From Succinivibrionaceae bacterium (GTDB taxonomy: Bacteria; Pseudomonadota; Gammaproteobacteria; Enterobacterales; Succinivibrionaceae), in contig JAEEOK010000110.1 of assembly GCA_016284235.1 (NCBI GenBank), positions 1-44,582 of the forward strand: 44,582 nucleotides of DNA. Direction: 5' to 3'. The translations under genes were made by a program, and so were the position numbers. Positions 1-8,943 of the stretch are shown here, piece after piece. Under the pieces are notes generated by a model that worked only from the letters and a program-made list of their open reading frames with translations, was not told the DNA's origin and ran no database searches. Every line of letters begins with the position of its first letter. The first letter of the stretch is position 1.

Positions 1-679
1 TCTTTAGCTCACATTTTCTGTTTTGTTCATCTTTACAGAACAATTATTACTCTAGGGAAGTTTTATCCAAGATATATGGCTACCATTTAGCAAAATTGGT
101 CATTTTATATTCATGCGTAGGCCCTGTTTTTTATGTGATATCTTTCTTAAATCAGGTTTAAAAAAGACAATATTTCTATCCGCTGTGCTAAAATAGCCTA
201 GATTAATTGTAATCTGATGATTACAGACTGTTTATTAGGCTGAAAGTTCAGGTTTGATCTCGTTGCGCTGTCTGATTCGGTGCATTGCTGATCAGAATGC
301 TTTTCTGTAACAGTTTCTCTGCTGATTCGTTTTCTGGTTGCGCCGTGACAGTGAGCGCGGTCATGGAAGTCTGTCAGCGGCGGATTTTGCAGGTTAATAC
401 CTGAAATTTACAAAATAAAAAGGCAGAGAGTCGGAGGCCTGCATACTTAAGTTAGGTTGTGAGACTTTCTGACGTACAAATAAAAATTATTACAAAAACT
501 AATATAAAATTACTAAAAAGTGCACGGGAATCGTCTTTTGAACACACTATTTTCATTTTTGATGGATGTCTGTTAGTTCGTTTCACAAGTTACGTCTTCC
601 TTGGATATTAATAGCTTTCTGTTTTTACCTGTCGGGGCATAAAAAGAAAATCGAAATGTTTTTGTGAGGATTCTGACAA
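1..679. other. intergenic region upstream of the diguanylate cyclase gene, no gene seen
   Basis: This AT-rich stretch has no ORF with a convincing start or recognisable product in any frame. It holds a near-palindrome at 282-300 (GCATT, a core TGATCA, AATGC) followed by TTTT, which could be a weak hairpin or terminator of a gene to the left. I see no tRNA, no c-di-GMP riboswitch core and no sigma-54 or sigma-28 box. The only clear signal is the ribosome binding site (GAGG, about 666-669) in front of the next gene. Confidence 0.5.
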
Positions 680-2581
680 ATGTCTCTTTCAAATAAATTT
701 ACTGAAATTTTCAGAACTTTAGGCGTGAGACCTTTTCTTTCCCTTGCTCTGGCAATGCTGTTAGTGATTTTGGTTTCCGTATTTTTCTTTTCTAAGCTGT
801 ACACCAGTAAGAAGGAACTAATTCTTGGTGTCGGTCAGAAGAATACTCTTATTTTAACATCCAAATTTGAAACAATTCTTATTCCTCTCATTGAATTAGC
901 TAAAATTTCAGCTTATAAAATCAATTACCTTGATGATCATACCGAAGGCGGTGTTTCCGCTGAAGTTGTGGGAAAGTTTCTGACAGATCAGAATATTGTT
1001 TATTCAAAGAATATTGATGAATCCTTTCTCGGTCTGTACGCTTATTTTAACGGAGAATTTCTTACCGGTATCGACTGGACTCCGGATGAGGACTACAATC
1101 CTCTTGAGAGACCGTGGTACAAAAAAACTGTTGCATTTCCAAAGCAGATGGTATATGTCGATCCGTATCTGGATGCCTATACAGGTTCTTTCATTTTGAC
1201 AGTTGCAACAACGCTTAATGATGACCGGAATGTTATGGCGTTTGATATAGCCCTTGATAAATTTCAGACTCAGACTGAAAGAGTAAGCAAGAATGACGGT
1301 TATGAACATATGATAGTCAACGACGACGGTCTTGTTATAGTTCATTCCGATATTGACAAGGTAGGTACGATATACGATATTTCAGATGGTAGAGCAGATA
1401 ATGTTTACGAATATGTAGTCAGTTTGCTTCATGAAAAGAATAATTTTAACGGTGATGTTATTAAATATAACGGGAAAAGCTATGTCGTTTATTCTCAGAG
1501 CATCGGCGGCTGCTGGCATGTGGTAGGTATTGCGGATTCGGATGAATTTTTTTCATCTCTCCGTACAGTTTTTATAGTTTCCGCAATTACCATTCTCTTC
1601 GCTCTGACATTAGTAACCGTTGTCTTTTTCAACATTGTGTATAATCAGAGAAAAATCGAGAAGCTTAATGAAAATATGGTCATGGTGGCAGAAGTTTACG
1701 ATCATATGTATGAAATTTCTCTGAGTGAAAACAAATGTATGCGTCTGTGCAGTATAAACGCTTCCGGCGGCTCGACAGTTCTGGGCAGTGATGTTGATGA
1801 TGCTCAGAATTTTATTGTTTCTGAAATGAACAAACTGACTGCTGATGTATCAAAGGGGGTTCTTACTGAGTTTGTGAACTTAAAGTCACTGCCTGAGAGA
1901 CTTCTCAGCGGCAAAAAACTTATTCTGGAATTTTTAAATCATGACCGTTTATGGTGTCGTGCAAGATTCATTTCATCTGATTATCATAAATCGATTGATC
2001 GGGACAATGTTTTGCTTCTGATTGAAAATATTGATCATGAAAAGCGTGAGCGTGAAAAGTTAATTTATCTGTCTGAAACGGATCATCTTACCGGAATATT
2101 AAATCGCGGTAGCGGTGAGGCAAAGATCAGATCTCTGGTTTCAGACGGTAAATTTGGATTGTATGCTCTTTTTGATGCGGATAAGTTTAAATCAGTCAAT
2201 GACAATTTCGGTCATGATGTCGGCGACAAGGTGATTGTTGCTGTTGCAGAAAGTATCCGTAAAACGTTTCGTAACTACGACGTGGTTATGCGGCTCGGCG
2301 GTGACGAGTTTGCGGTTTATGCTGTTTCTGTAACTGATCGAGAAACAGCCACGGCATTGATGAGCAGATTGTTTAACAGTATTGACAGGATAAATATTAA
2401 AGAACTGGGAGATTTTAAAATCAACATTAGTGTTGGAATAACATTCTTTGATATGAGCAGAAAATCTGATTTTGAAAGTTTATACCGCGAGGCTGACTTT
2501 GCGATGTATGAAAGCAAGAAGACCGCCGGCAACAGTCTGACATTTTTTGATGAGTTGAATTTTGACGATGTCAGAAGATAG
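680..2581 (+). CDS. membrane-bound Cache-GGDEF diguanylate cyclase
   Basis: Probably makes cyclic di-GMP from two GTP in response to an extracytoplasmic ligand. The 633-residue protein has a membrane segment at about 18-38, a periplasmic double-Cache-type sensor at about 40-290 (hallmark run ERPWYKKT followed by VYVDPYLDAYTGS), a second membrane segment at about 297-320, a linker, and a C-terminal GGDEF domain from about 460. The active-site motif is an intact GGDEF at 540-544. An RxxD (RNYD, 531-534) sits five residues before it, the position of the product-inhibition I-site, so an active, feedback-inhibited enzyme is expected. The ATG start is preceded by GAGG at good spacing. It stands alone; a link to the flagellar genes further right is an inference. 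Confidence 0.9.
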   Translation: MSLSNKFTEIFRTLGVRPFLSLALAMLLVILVSVFFFSKLYTSKKELILGVGQKNTLILTSKFETILIPLIELAKISAYKINYLDDHTEGGVSAEVVGKFLTDQNIVYSKNIDESFLGLYAYFNGEFLTGIDWTPDEDYNPLERPWYKKTVAFPKQMVYVDPYLDAYTGSFILTVATTLNDDRNVMAFDIALDKFQTQTERVSKNDGYEHMIVNDDGLVIVHSDIDKVGTIYDISDGRADNVYEYVVSLLHEKNNFNGDVIKYNGKSYVVYSQSIGGCWHVVGIADSDEFFSSLRTVFIVSAITILFALTLVTVVFFNIVYNQRKIEKLNENMVMVAEVYDHMYEISLSENKCMRLCSINASGGSTVLGSDVDDAQNFIVSEMNKLTADVSKGVLTEFVNLKSLPERLLSGKKLILEFLNHDRLWCRARFISSDYHKSIDRDNVLLLIENIDHEKREREKLIYLSETDHLTGILNRGSGEAKIRSLVSDGKFGLYALFDADKFKSVNDNFGHDVGDKVIVAVAESIRKTFRNYDVVMRLGGDEFAVYAVSVTDRETATALMSRLFNSIDRINIKELGDFKINISVGITFFDMSRKSDFESLYREADFAMYESKKTAGNSLTFFDELNFDDVRR

Positions 2582-2779
2582 AACTTAGGTGTCATGCTAC
2601 CGGTCGGAACTGTTTGATGTTATCCGCGCTTTTTTACAGGTAGAATTCATCCCGGCGGTGGATCTGTGAGCCCTTAATTTGCTGAGATCTGCCTCCTTTA
2701 AGGATTGAATTTTTCATAACTGTTATCTGCGGTTCCGGTTATAAAATGATGCTTGTGACTTCTGATGGAGATTACATAA

Positions 2780-3721
2780 GTGAAGAAACTTGAACCACCT
2801 GTGAGATCTGATTTTCACTGCCATTCCATTTTCTCTGACGGAGCGCTTACTCCGGAGCAGCTTGTTGACTATGCCCTGGATAAAAGGCGTGATGTGCGTG
2901 TACTGGCACTGACGGATCATGACAGTATGAACGGCATCGACAGGGCTGTAAAGCATATACGAGAAAACAGTCTGCCGCTTGTACTTATTCCCGGAATTGA
3001 AATTTCAACAACCTGGAAGTGCGGCAGCTGTACTTTTCAGATCCATGTTGTAGGACTGTCGTGCAGAAGTGACGATGAGAAGCTTAAGTCTGTTATTGAC
3101 GCTCACAGCAGAATAAGAGACAGTCAGGCCGACAAGATATCTAATGAACTCATTAAAATTTTTTCAATTGATCCGGATGATATCGGAGGTATGGTTGCAA
3201 GGCTAAGAGAGCAGAACACCTTTGTTACCAGAAAGCATTTTTCCGATTTTCTGCAGTCAAGAAAACTCGTAAAGGACAACGACGAAGCCTTTAAAAAGTA
3301 TCTCGGCTCCGGTGGAAGAGCCTTTTTTCAGGTTGATTTCAGTTCTGTTGAAACGGCCGTAGAAGCTATTCATTCAGCAGGAGGTGTTGCTGTTCTTGCT
3401 CATCCGTTCCGTTATGAAAAGATGCATAAAAGCGCTCTTAAAAAGCTTGTCGAGTATTTTTCCGGGGAATGCCATGGAGACGGTATAGAGGGGGGAAGTC
3501 CGAGTCAGAGAATTGATGAAAAGCTTTTTATCCGCGATCTGGCAAAGAAGTACGGTTTCTACTGCTCTGTAGGTTCTGATTTTCATATGCCTGGTATACC
3601 GTGCAGATGTCTCGGACAGGATCTGTGGCTGCCTGAAGGCGTAAAACCGATCTGGGAGCATGAGTCGATTGCCGGATATTTCACCGGAATTCAAACTGAT
3701 TCACAGGTGCAGAGCTGCTGA
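2780..3721 (+). CDS. PHP-domain phosphoesterase, RNase AM / YciV (TrpH)-like
   Basis: A 313-residue member of the PHP metal-dependent phosphoesterase family. Metal ligands are visible in family order: DFHCHSIFSDG (about 11-21), LTDHDS (about 43-48), PGIEIS (about 74-79), AHPFRYE (about 211-217) and SDFHMPG near 263-269. The closest known group is E. coli YciV (RNase AM, a 5'-3' exonuclease that trims rRNA 5' ends and hydrolyses 3',5'-nucleotides), of similar length; the exact substrate here is inference. The start is a GTG with GGAG nine bases upstream. No ATG lies in a better position. In many gammaproteobacteria this gene sits near trp genes, but none are seen here. Confidence 0.82.
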   Translation: MKKLEPPVRSDFHCHSIFSDGALTPEQLVDYALDKRRDVRVLALTDHDSMNGIDRAVKHIRENSLPLVLIPGIEISTTWKCGSCTFQIHVVGLSCRSDDEKLKSVIDAHSRIRDSQADKISNELIKIFSIDPDDIGGMVARLREQNTFVTRKHFSDFLQSRKLVKDNDEAFKKYLGSGGRAFFQVDFSSVETAVEAIHSAGGVAVLAHPFRYEKMHKSALKKLVEYFSGECHGDGIEGGSPSQRIDEKLFIRDLAKKYGFYCSVGSDFHMPGIPCRCLGQDLWLPEGVKPIWEHESIAGYFTGIQTDSQVQSC

Positions 3722-3768
3722 TTTTATGTTCTCCCGAGTCTTTCCTGAAATCATGCCGTTCCTGCTGT

Positions 3769-3797
3769 TTGGTTATATTGGCCGCATGGGTTATAAT
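3769..3797 (+). promoter_or_regulatory. sigma-70-type promoter for the membrane-protein gene
   Basis: TTGGTT (3769-3774), a 17-base spacer and a perfect TATAAT (3792-3797) lie about 38 bases before the ATG of the following gene. A short inverted repeat (CTCCCGAG near 3731, CTCGGG near 3802) brackets the promoter and could be an operator. Confidence 0.5.
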
Positions 3798-3834
3798 CAG
3801 CTCGGGAAATATATGAAATTTAAAGAGGTTATTA

Positions 3835-5697
3835 ATGGCTAGTCAGAATGACATAGGCTCAAAAAGTCAGCGGATCAGCAATCCTCTGAGGGCACTTGGA
3901 TTGATCCAGGTTGCTTCGGGTCTGTTTATTTTGTATCTTGGACTGCAGCTTCTTCTGTCTGTTTCATCACTTGTTCAGAAGGGTAATAATCCGGCTGCAT
4001 GGATTGCTATGATTTTCGGTCTGATTATATTTATCAAGGGCGGTTTGCATACCTTTTCAGGCATGTTTAAATGCTTCTCTCTTGTTGTAGGCCGCAATGA
4101 TCCTAAATCCCTTGCACATAACTATGCTAATCCTTCAGAAAATCAGATGCATTTCGGTTATACAAGTGCCGATCTTACTGAAATGCTCAATTCAAGGCAG
4201 AACAAGACTTTTGTTGAGCCGAGATGCTGGGTTGAAGGTGTGTACTACACAATGTTCCGTAAGCTGTTTTTTCTTCCTCCGCCATACAGAAATCTGATCC
4301 AGAGTGCACTGTCTGCAGTTATCAATACCACAGTAATTCTTTTATGCTACGGTATTCTCTGTTTTATGATCAGTTCCTCTCTGATAGGTGCGGGAAATGC
4401 CGAGATTATCAAGAATCTGTGCACAATAATTCTTGGAGCGAAACTTATCTTTATCTGGCGCAATGTGTTTTTTGTCGATCGCAACAAACTTTCACCTCCA
4501 GATAATCTTAGTTTCAAGTCGCTGATTTTAAATCTTGTGTATGCGGTGCTTGTTCCAACGGTGTTTGTGGTGATCTTCAGCTTCGTGACTATACCGGAAA
4601 GCGGAATGTTTACCGCGGCGGTGGAATCCTTTAATTCATTTCCGTGGCAGATGTGGTTCTGGTATTTTTCACTGATTCCTCTTGCACTGACAGTTCCTCT
4701 GTATATCATGGCCTGGTGCAAATCAAGGGAATATCAGCTTAAGACTGAAGTATCTGAAAGAATTGTGGACTGGCAGGAATCAATCCATCCGAGGGATCTG
4801 TTTATAGCCATTGATAACAATGCCATGGCGAAAAGAAGATTTATGGAGGTTCCAAACCGCGTCTACGCACAGTTCAAACCTTCCCTGCAGTCGAATTCAT
4901 CCCAGTCAAAGGGTGAGTATTCCGGATATACGGTTCAGGAGACTCAGCCTGTATTCGAGAAAAGCGAGCAGTTCGGCATATTTGTGGTGCTTAAATATTT
5001 ACTGGGTATAGCCGCAGGTTTAACAACGGCATACACCTACAATATCCTGTCTTCAATTGCAGGTGAGTTTGCGCGCAGATGGGGCGGCACTATTGATGTA
5101 GGTGTGGGAACCGTAATCATGCAGTATGCCTTTACACTTCTTCTTCTGTTTATACTCTGCAGGCTTCTTTGGGGTATGGCTGAACTGTTTTTCTGCGAGT
5201 TGAAATTCAAATCGCTTCTCGTTTTCTATAGAAACAGCGGTACCTACACAACCTCAAAGGTATCTGTGGGAGCAAGTATTTATGATTCAAACCGTTCTGA
5301 AAATACTGTTGTCAGATCCAGTTTTCACCAGTGGTTTCTTGCTTCAGAAATCGTTTCCGTTACCTTTCTGGGCAGGGGATTGACCAAGTTTGACTCTACC
5401 AGATATGTTATGGAGATGCATGAGGATACCGAATCAATAGATTCAATCGTCAATGATCTGAGGCAGTATATTGATAAATTCAATGTCATTGCTGATGTGG
5501 CTCAGAATTCGAATGCACGGAATACTGCTGAAAATATCAGTCGGATGAATATCCAGAATCAGGCACAGACCAGAATGGCAATTGATAATGCTGATAAACT
5601 GGCTGTCAGTCAGAGTAATGACGGTTTCATTAATTTAAATACCGGTGATCTTGATCAGCAGCAGACTGTTAATCTTGGAGGAGACGTGATTGACTGA
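3835..5697 (+). CDS. unidentified multispanning membrane protein
   Basis: I do not recognise this 620-residue protein. About eight hydrophobic segments can be seen (roughly residues 21-46, 54-74, 156-181, 190-209, 229-252, 271-294, 382-404 and 424-447). There is a soluble loop of about 85 residues between segments 6 and 7. The hydrophilic C-terminal tail of about 170 residues is rich in Asn, Gln, Ser and Asp. The tail region 465-560 has a beta-rich look, and its final 60 residues are low-complexity. AAGAGG precedes the ATG, a consensus-like promoter lies just upstream and a strong terminator follows, so it is probably expressed alone. No catalytic motif, transporter signature or lipobox was found. 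Confidence 0.7.
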   Translation: MASQNDIGSKSQRISNPLRALGLIQVASGLFILYLGLQLLLSVSSLVQKGNNPAAWIAMIFGLIIFIKGGLHTFSGMFKCFSLVVGRNDPKSLAHNYANPSENQMHFGYTSADLTEMLNSRQNKTFVEPRCWVEGVYYTMFRKLFFLPPPYRNLIQSALSAVINTTVILLCYGILCFMISSSLIGAGNAEIIKNLCTIILGAKLIFIWRNVFFVDRNKLSPPDNLSFKSLILNLVYAVLVPTVFVVIFSFVTIPESGMFTAAVESFNSFPWQMWFWYFSLIPLALTVPLYIMAWCKSREYQLKTEVSERIVDWQESIHPRDLFIAIDNNAMAKRRFMEVPNRVYAQFKPSLQSNSSQSKGEYSGYTVQETQPVFEKSEQFGIFVVLKYLLGIAAGLTTAYTYNILSSIAGEFARRWGGTIDVGVGTVIMQYAFTLLLLFILCRLLWGMAELFFCELKFKSLLVFYRNSGTYTTSKVSVGASIYDSNRSENTVVRSSFHQWFLASEIVSVTFLGRGLTKFDSTRYVMEMHEDTESIDSIVNDLRQYIDKFNVIADVAQNSNARNTAENISRMNIQNQAQTRMAIDNADKLAVSQSNDGFINLNTGDLDQQQTVNLGGDVID

Positions 5698-5745
5698 TTG
5701 CAATTCTGTCACTGATTGATTACTGGTTTTATGAATTGATAGATG

Positions 5746-5780
5746 ATCCGCTGCGGTATTATTCTGCAGCGGATTTTTTT
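5746..5780 (+). terminator. rho-independent terminator after the membrane-protein gene
   Basis: A perfect 9-bp stem (ATCCGCTGC / GCAGCGGAT) with an 11-base loop is followed by a run of seven T residues. Confidence 0.88.
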
Positions 5781-5970
5781 AGCCGTGCGTGTCGTAAAAC
5801 CCGACCTTCAGTACTCGGGATACAAGGCATAAAATCGGGTATGATCATGGCTCTGTTCTGGAAAAGTGGTGATTTTATAAAAAGTGTGAGTTTTTAATGA
5901 ATATGTCAAACAGACGGATAGTAATATCCGGAAACTGATCATATGTCTTGTTTATCAAAAAATCTGTTTA

Positions 5971-6117
5971 ATGTATTTAATATACAGAAAGACAAAATTC
6001 TTTGAAAAAAGAGATTGTGAAGATCCGGAATCAAAGAAAACTCTTAAAGGTTTTATTCCTTATGAGGAATTTTACAAAACATTACAGGATCTAATCAGGA
6101 TGATTACAGATCATTGA
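5971..6117 (+). CDS. possible 48-residue ORF or gene remnant
   Basis: An ATG-started frame of 48 codons, charged and Lys/Glu-rich (it includes KTLKGFIPYEEFYKTLQDL). The frame is open for some codons upstream of the ATG, there is no good ribosome binding site, and no family is recognised. It may be the 3' end of a decayed gene rather than a functional peptide. Confidence 0.2.
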   Translation: MYLIYRKTKFFEKRDCEDPESKKTLKGFIPYEEFYKTLQDLIRMITDH

Positions 6118-6154
6118 ATTCAAAATTATCTCAACGCATATGTAAACAGGTATG

Positions 6155-6202
6155 CACTTCAACTTTTTTAGTGACTGTTGTCACTAAGAGAAAGTTGAAG
6201 TG
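6155..6202. repeat. long imperfect inverted repeat (hairpin)
   Basis: Arms CACTTCAACTTT and AAAGTTGAAGTG (12 bp) enclose a second stem TTAGTGAC / GTCACTAA (8 bp) with a small internal bulge and a TGTT loop, giving about 20 paired bases. It lies 37 bases beyond the stop of the minus-strand chemoreceptor gene, but no T-run follows on either strand. It is therefore not a standard terminator; it may be a palindromic repeat unit or an RNA-stabilising element. Confidence 0.6.
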
Positions 6203-6238
6203 AACAAGCCTTTAGAAATTCAAAACAGTATATCTTTG

Positions 6239-8632
6239 CTAGAACGTGAATTTGTTTACCCATTCAGTCTGGGATTTTGCAAGCTCGTTCAGACCGAGAC
6301 AGGCCTCTTTAACCTTTTTGATTTCCTCAACATTGTTTTCAGATATCACAGCTATTTCATGAACATTCTGTGCAACAGCATCGGTGCTGTCAGACTGGTG
6401 GCTTGCCGCCTCTACTATTTTGTCTGAATATTCCGTAATGATGTTAAGGTGGGACTGTATCCGTTGAATAGCTTCGTTTACATCAGTGGTCTGACGGATG
6501 GAACTGTCCATCTCTGCACGGCAGTCGTGCATTGATGAAACCGCCTGGTTGACTGATGTCTGAAGGGCTTCAATAACGTTTTTGATTTCATTGGTTGATG
6601 CGGCTGTTTTGCTTGCAAGAGTTCTTACCTCATCTGCAACAACAGCAAATCCTCTGCCGTGCTCTCCGGCTCTGGCGGCTTCAATTGCCGCGTTAAGTGC
6701 AAGGAGATTGGTCTGATCAGCTACTCCTCTGATAACCTGGATTACAGAACTGATGTTCTGACTCATGTCGCTGACGTGATTTATGACGGTTTCGGTGGAT
6801 GTTATGCGATCGGCCAGATTACGGGTTGTGTTGATGTTTTTGATTATAACCTCGGATCCGGTTGTTACGGCATCACCGGCCTGCAGAACAATTTTTCTTG
6901 TTTCCTGTGCAGAATTTGCCATTTGTGATCCGGAAGTTCTCATTTCATCGATTGCGGATACTACGTCATTGGTCATTTTCTGCTGAGACTGGATGCCGTT
7001 TGCTGTATTTGTGGCTGATTCTGTGTTTGCTTCGGCTGCATTTTTTACCTTGTTTGATCCGTCTGCAACCTGACGCAGCACATTTGCAAACTGTATCTTC
7101 AGTCCTTTGATTCGTTTGGTCAGCCTGCCGAATTCATTGTTTGCTCTGTAGTCGAGACGTCCGGTGTATACACCTTCGGACATTTCTGAAATCGCCTTGA
7201 TTATACGGCTCAGCGGCACACGGATTGATCTTCCGACAAGAAAGGCAATAAAGAATGCAACAATAATGGAAATAACTACAGCAATCAGAAGGGTAATCCG
7301 GCTGCGATCAAATATCTGATCTGCGGTATTGTTGCTCTGGTTTATGGCTTCGTTGGACAGCTCCTGGATATTTTTTATGTAGTCGCGGATTTTGCTTATT
7401 TTTTCTGTGGCCTGATTTGCGGCTTTTTCCATCTCCAGGGTTTCTTCCGAAAGCTTCAAATGGTTGTAAATAAGCCCCTTCTGATTGGTGGTATCAAAGA
7501 CAAAACTTGCTATGTATGTACCAAGATTGTTCTCAAGATCTTTGATTTCTCTCTTGAGATCATTCAGATTCAGGTTGAATTCCTTAAGATAGTTGAGGTT
7601 GGATTCTATGTATCGGTTTATTTTTTCCGGAATTGCGGTGTCAAGCGCCGTGGTTGTGTTGCTCTCGATTGTGCTCTGTGCAGCCTTCATGCAGCGGTAG
7701 CTGTCCAGAAGGAAGTCATCGTCAATTTTTGAAAAAAATGAATTTTCCTCGTTATTGAAGAATCTTACAAGACCGGCGAATGATGCCTTTTGCTTGTTAA
7801 CTTCCGCCGTTCTGTCAAGAAGCTCCTTTTTAAGTACGGGGATTTTGCTTATTTCGCTGATGTAGGTGTCGGTCATGTCTGACACATTGGATATGATTTC
7901 CTGAAGCTGCGGTTCATCCTTGGCAGTATTCTTGAATTCCTCCAGTGCTGTTTTAAAGTTGTCTCTTTTGCTTTTCAGATCCGCCTCTTGAGATGGAATC
8001 CTGCCGGAGTCTTTTTCCATAAGAATCTGGTTAACATCGTTGTGGATGAGAAGCAGATCGGTTTCCAGGGATTTTGCTGTCATTGCAAGCGGGGTAGCCT
8101 TGTCTGACACCACTGCAAAGGCGTTGCTCAGATTGCTCAGACTGGAGAATGTTATTCCGGCGATGCAGCATATTATGACAAGGAGTACAAGAAATCCGAA
8201 ATGAACAACATTAACTATGGATATATTGGAGAATGTAATTATGGCGATGATTTTTTCCTTCAGGGTAAGAGGTTCATCCCCATTCTTTTCAGGAGCAGAG
8301 TTTGATCCCCGATTCTGATTTGATTTGCCGTGATCTGATTTTCCTCCGGATGACTGCAGTGAATCTGCTGCGGATCCTGTTTTCTGGATTTTGGCTGAAC
8401 TGACGGTTCGGGAGGTCTGACCGGACTTTTCATCTTTTGCTTCCGGTTTCAAATCTTTGCCTGAATTATCTGTTTTGATTCCGGTGCCGCCGGCAGCAAC
8501 CGCCGCTGTCGCATTTTCGCCGCTGTCACTCTTTTTATTTTCAACTGTCTCGAAGGTCTTTTGTTCTTCAAGGCGATTTTTTTTCTGCTTGCTCTTGGAA
8601 TTGCTGAAGAGTTTGCGTCCGTTCTTAATCAT
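6239..8632 (-). CDS. methyl-accepting chemotaxis protein with long N-terminal cytoplasmic extension
   Basis: A transmembrane chemoreceptor that signals to the CheA/CheW array. The 797 residues begin with about 125 charged, low-complexity residues (Lys, Ser, Gly, Asp rich). A first membrane segment follows at about 138-162, then a helical periplasmic sensor at about 165-440 that resembles four-helix-bundle MCP sensors. Next come a second membrane segment at about 446-466, HAMP, and a methyl-accepting coiled coil. The conserved hairpin tip is present at about 635-672 (DQTNLLALNAAIEAARAGE, then GRGFAVVADEVR). The tail ends WVNKFTF with no CheR-binding NWETF-type pentapeptide. GGAG lies eight bases before the ATG. 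Typical MCPs place TM1 within the first 30 residues, so the extension is unusual. Confidence 0.92.
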   Translation of the reverse strand: MIKNGRKLFSNSKSKQKKNRLEEQKTFETVENKKSDSGENATAAVAAGGTGIKTDNSGKDLKPEAKDEKSGQTSRTVSSAKIQKTGSAADSLQSSGGKSDHGKSNQNRGSNSAPEKNGDEPLTLKEKIIAIITFSNISIVNVVHFGFLVLLVIICCIAGITFSSLSNLSNAFAVVSDKATPLAMTAKSLETDLLLIHNDVNQILMEKDSGRIPSQEADLKSKRDNFKTALEEFKNTAKDEPQLQEIISNVSDMTDTYISEISKIPVLKKELLDRTAEVNKQKASFAGLVRFFNNEENSFFSKIDDDFLLDSYRCMKAAQSTIESNTTTALDTAIPEKINRYIESNLNYLKEFNLNLNDLKREIKDLENNLGTYIASFVFDTTNQKGLIYNHLKLSEETLEMEKAANQATEKISKIRDYIKNIQELSNEAINQSNNTADQIFDRSRITLLIAVVISIIVAFFIAFLVGRSIRVPLSRIIKAISEMSEGVYTGRLDYRANNEFGRLTKRIKGLKIQFANVLRQVADGSNKVKNAAEANTESATNTANGIQSQQKMTNDVVSAIDEMRTSGSQMANSAQETRKIVLQAGDAVTTGSEVIIKNINTTRNLADRITSTETVINHVSDMSQNISSVIQVIRGVADQTNLLALNAAIEAARAGEHGRGFAVVADEVRTLASKTAASTNEIKNVIEALQTSVNQAVSSMHDCRAEMDSSIRQTTDVNEAIQRIQSHLNIITEYSDKIVEAASHQSDSTDAVAQNVHEIAVISENNVEEIKKVKEACLGLNELAKSQTEWVNKFTF

Positions 8633-8943
8633 TGATGTTGCTCCGTATCCAAGTTCTTTATAGCACAGTTCAATCCTTAATAAAGTGAATTGATATCAAA
8701 AATAACAAAAATGGTTCTTTGCAAAAACAGGCTGTGAATATTCATGATGATTTGTTCCGGATAAGCTTGCGCAAAATGTTGCCGAATATCTGCAGAGTAC
8801 GGGAATTAACTTCCTGATCTGTCAGAAAGTAACTGCCGGAAAAAGCGGGCATTTCAGACTGATCAGGATTTTATGCTTTGAACCGCTGAATACAGTTTTG
8901 TATTGTCCGAACTGGCGGGGTGCGGCATTTCCCTCCTGCGGGA
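8633..8943. other. intergenic region between the chemoreceptor and dihydroorotase genes
   Basis: About 310 bp holding the 5' leader of the minus-strand chemoreceptor gene, with GGAG near 8641-8644. I see no ORF, no convincing sigma-28 or sigma-54 site and no strong terminator. GGTTCTTTGCAAA near 8714 resembles the end of the MITE at 43646 but has no partner end. Confidence 0.4.

Larger units (their letters stand above)
5781..6238. other. intergenic region between convergent genes, with a remnant-like ORF and a long hairpin
   Basis: About 460 bp between the terminator of the membrane-protein gene and the stop codon of the chemoreceptor gene. It contains one short plus-strand ORF (5971-6117) and a strong hairpin (6155-6202), listed separately. 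The rest is AT-rich with nothing I can support. Confidence 0.5.

Noticed and set aside
1-93. Possible C-terminal end of a gene entering from the left
   Set aside because: The open frame is only about 30 codons of low-complexity AT-rich sequence with no recognisable domain.
3660-3842. 60-residue plus-strand ORF between the PHP gene and the membrane-protein gene
   Set aside because: It overlaps the end of the PHP gene, spans the promoter and ribosome binding site of the next gene, and has no start signals.
6200-8663. Several plus-strand ORFs antisense to the chemoreceptor gene
   Set aside because: They are shadows of the minus-strand gene, without ribosome binding sites or family resemblance.
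8712-8726. Match to the MITE end (GGTTCTTTGCAAA) upstream of the chemoreceptor gene
   Set aside because: Only one end, one mismatch in the core and no inverted partner or target duplication nearby; likely chance.
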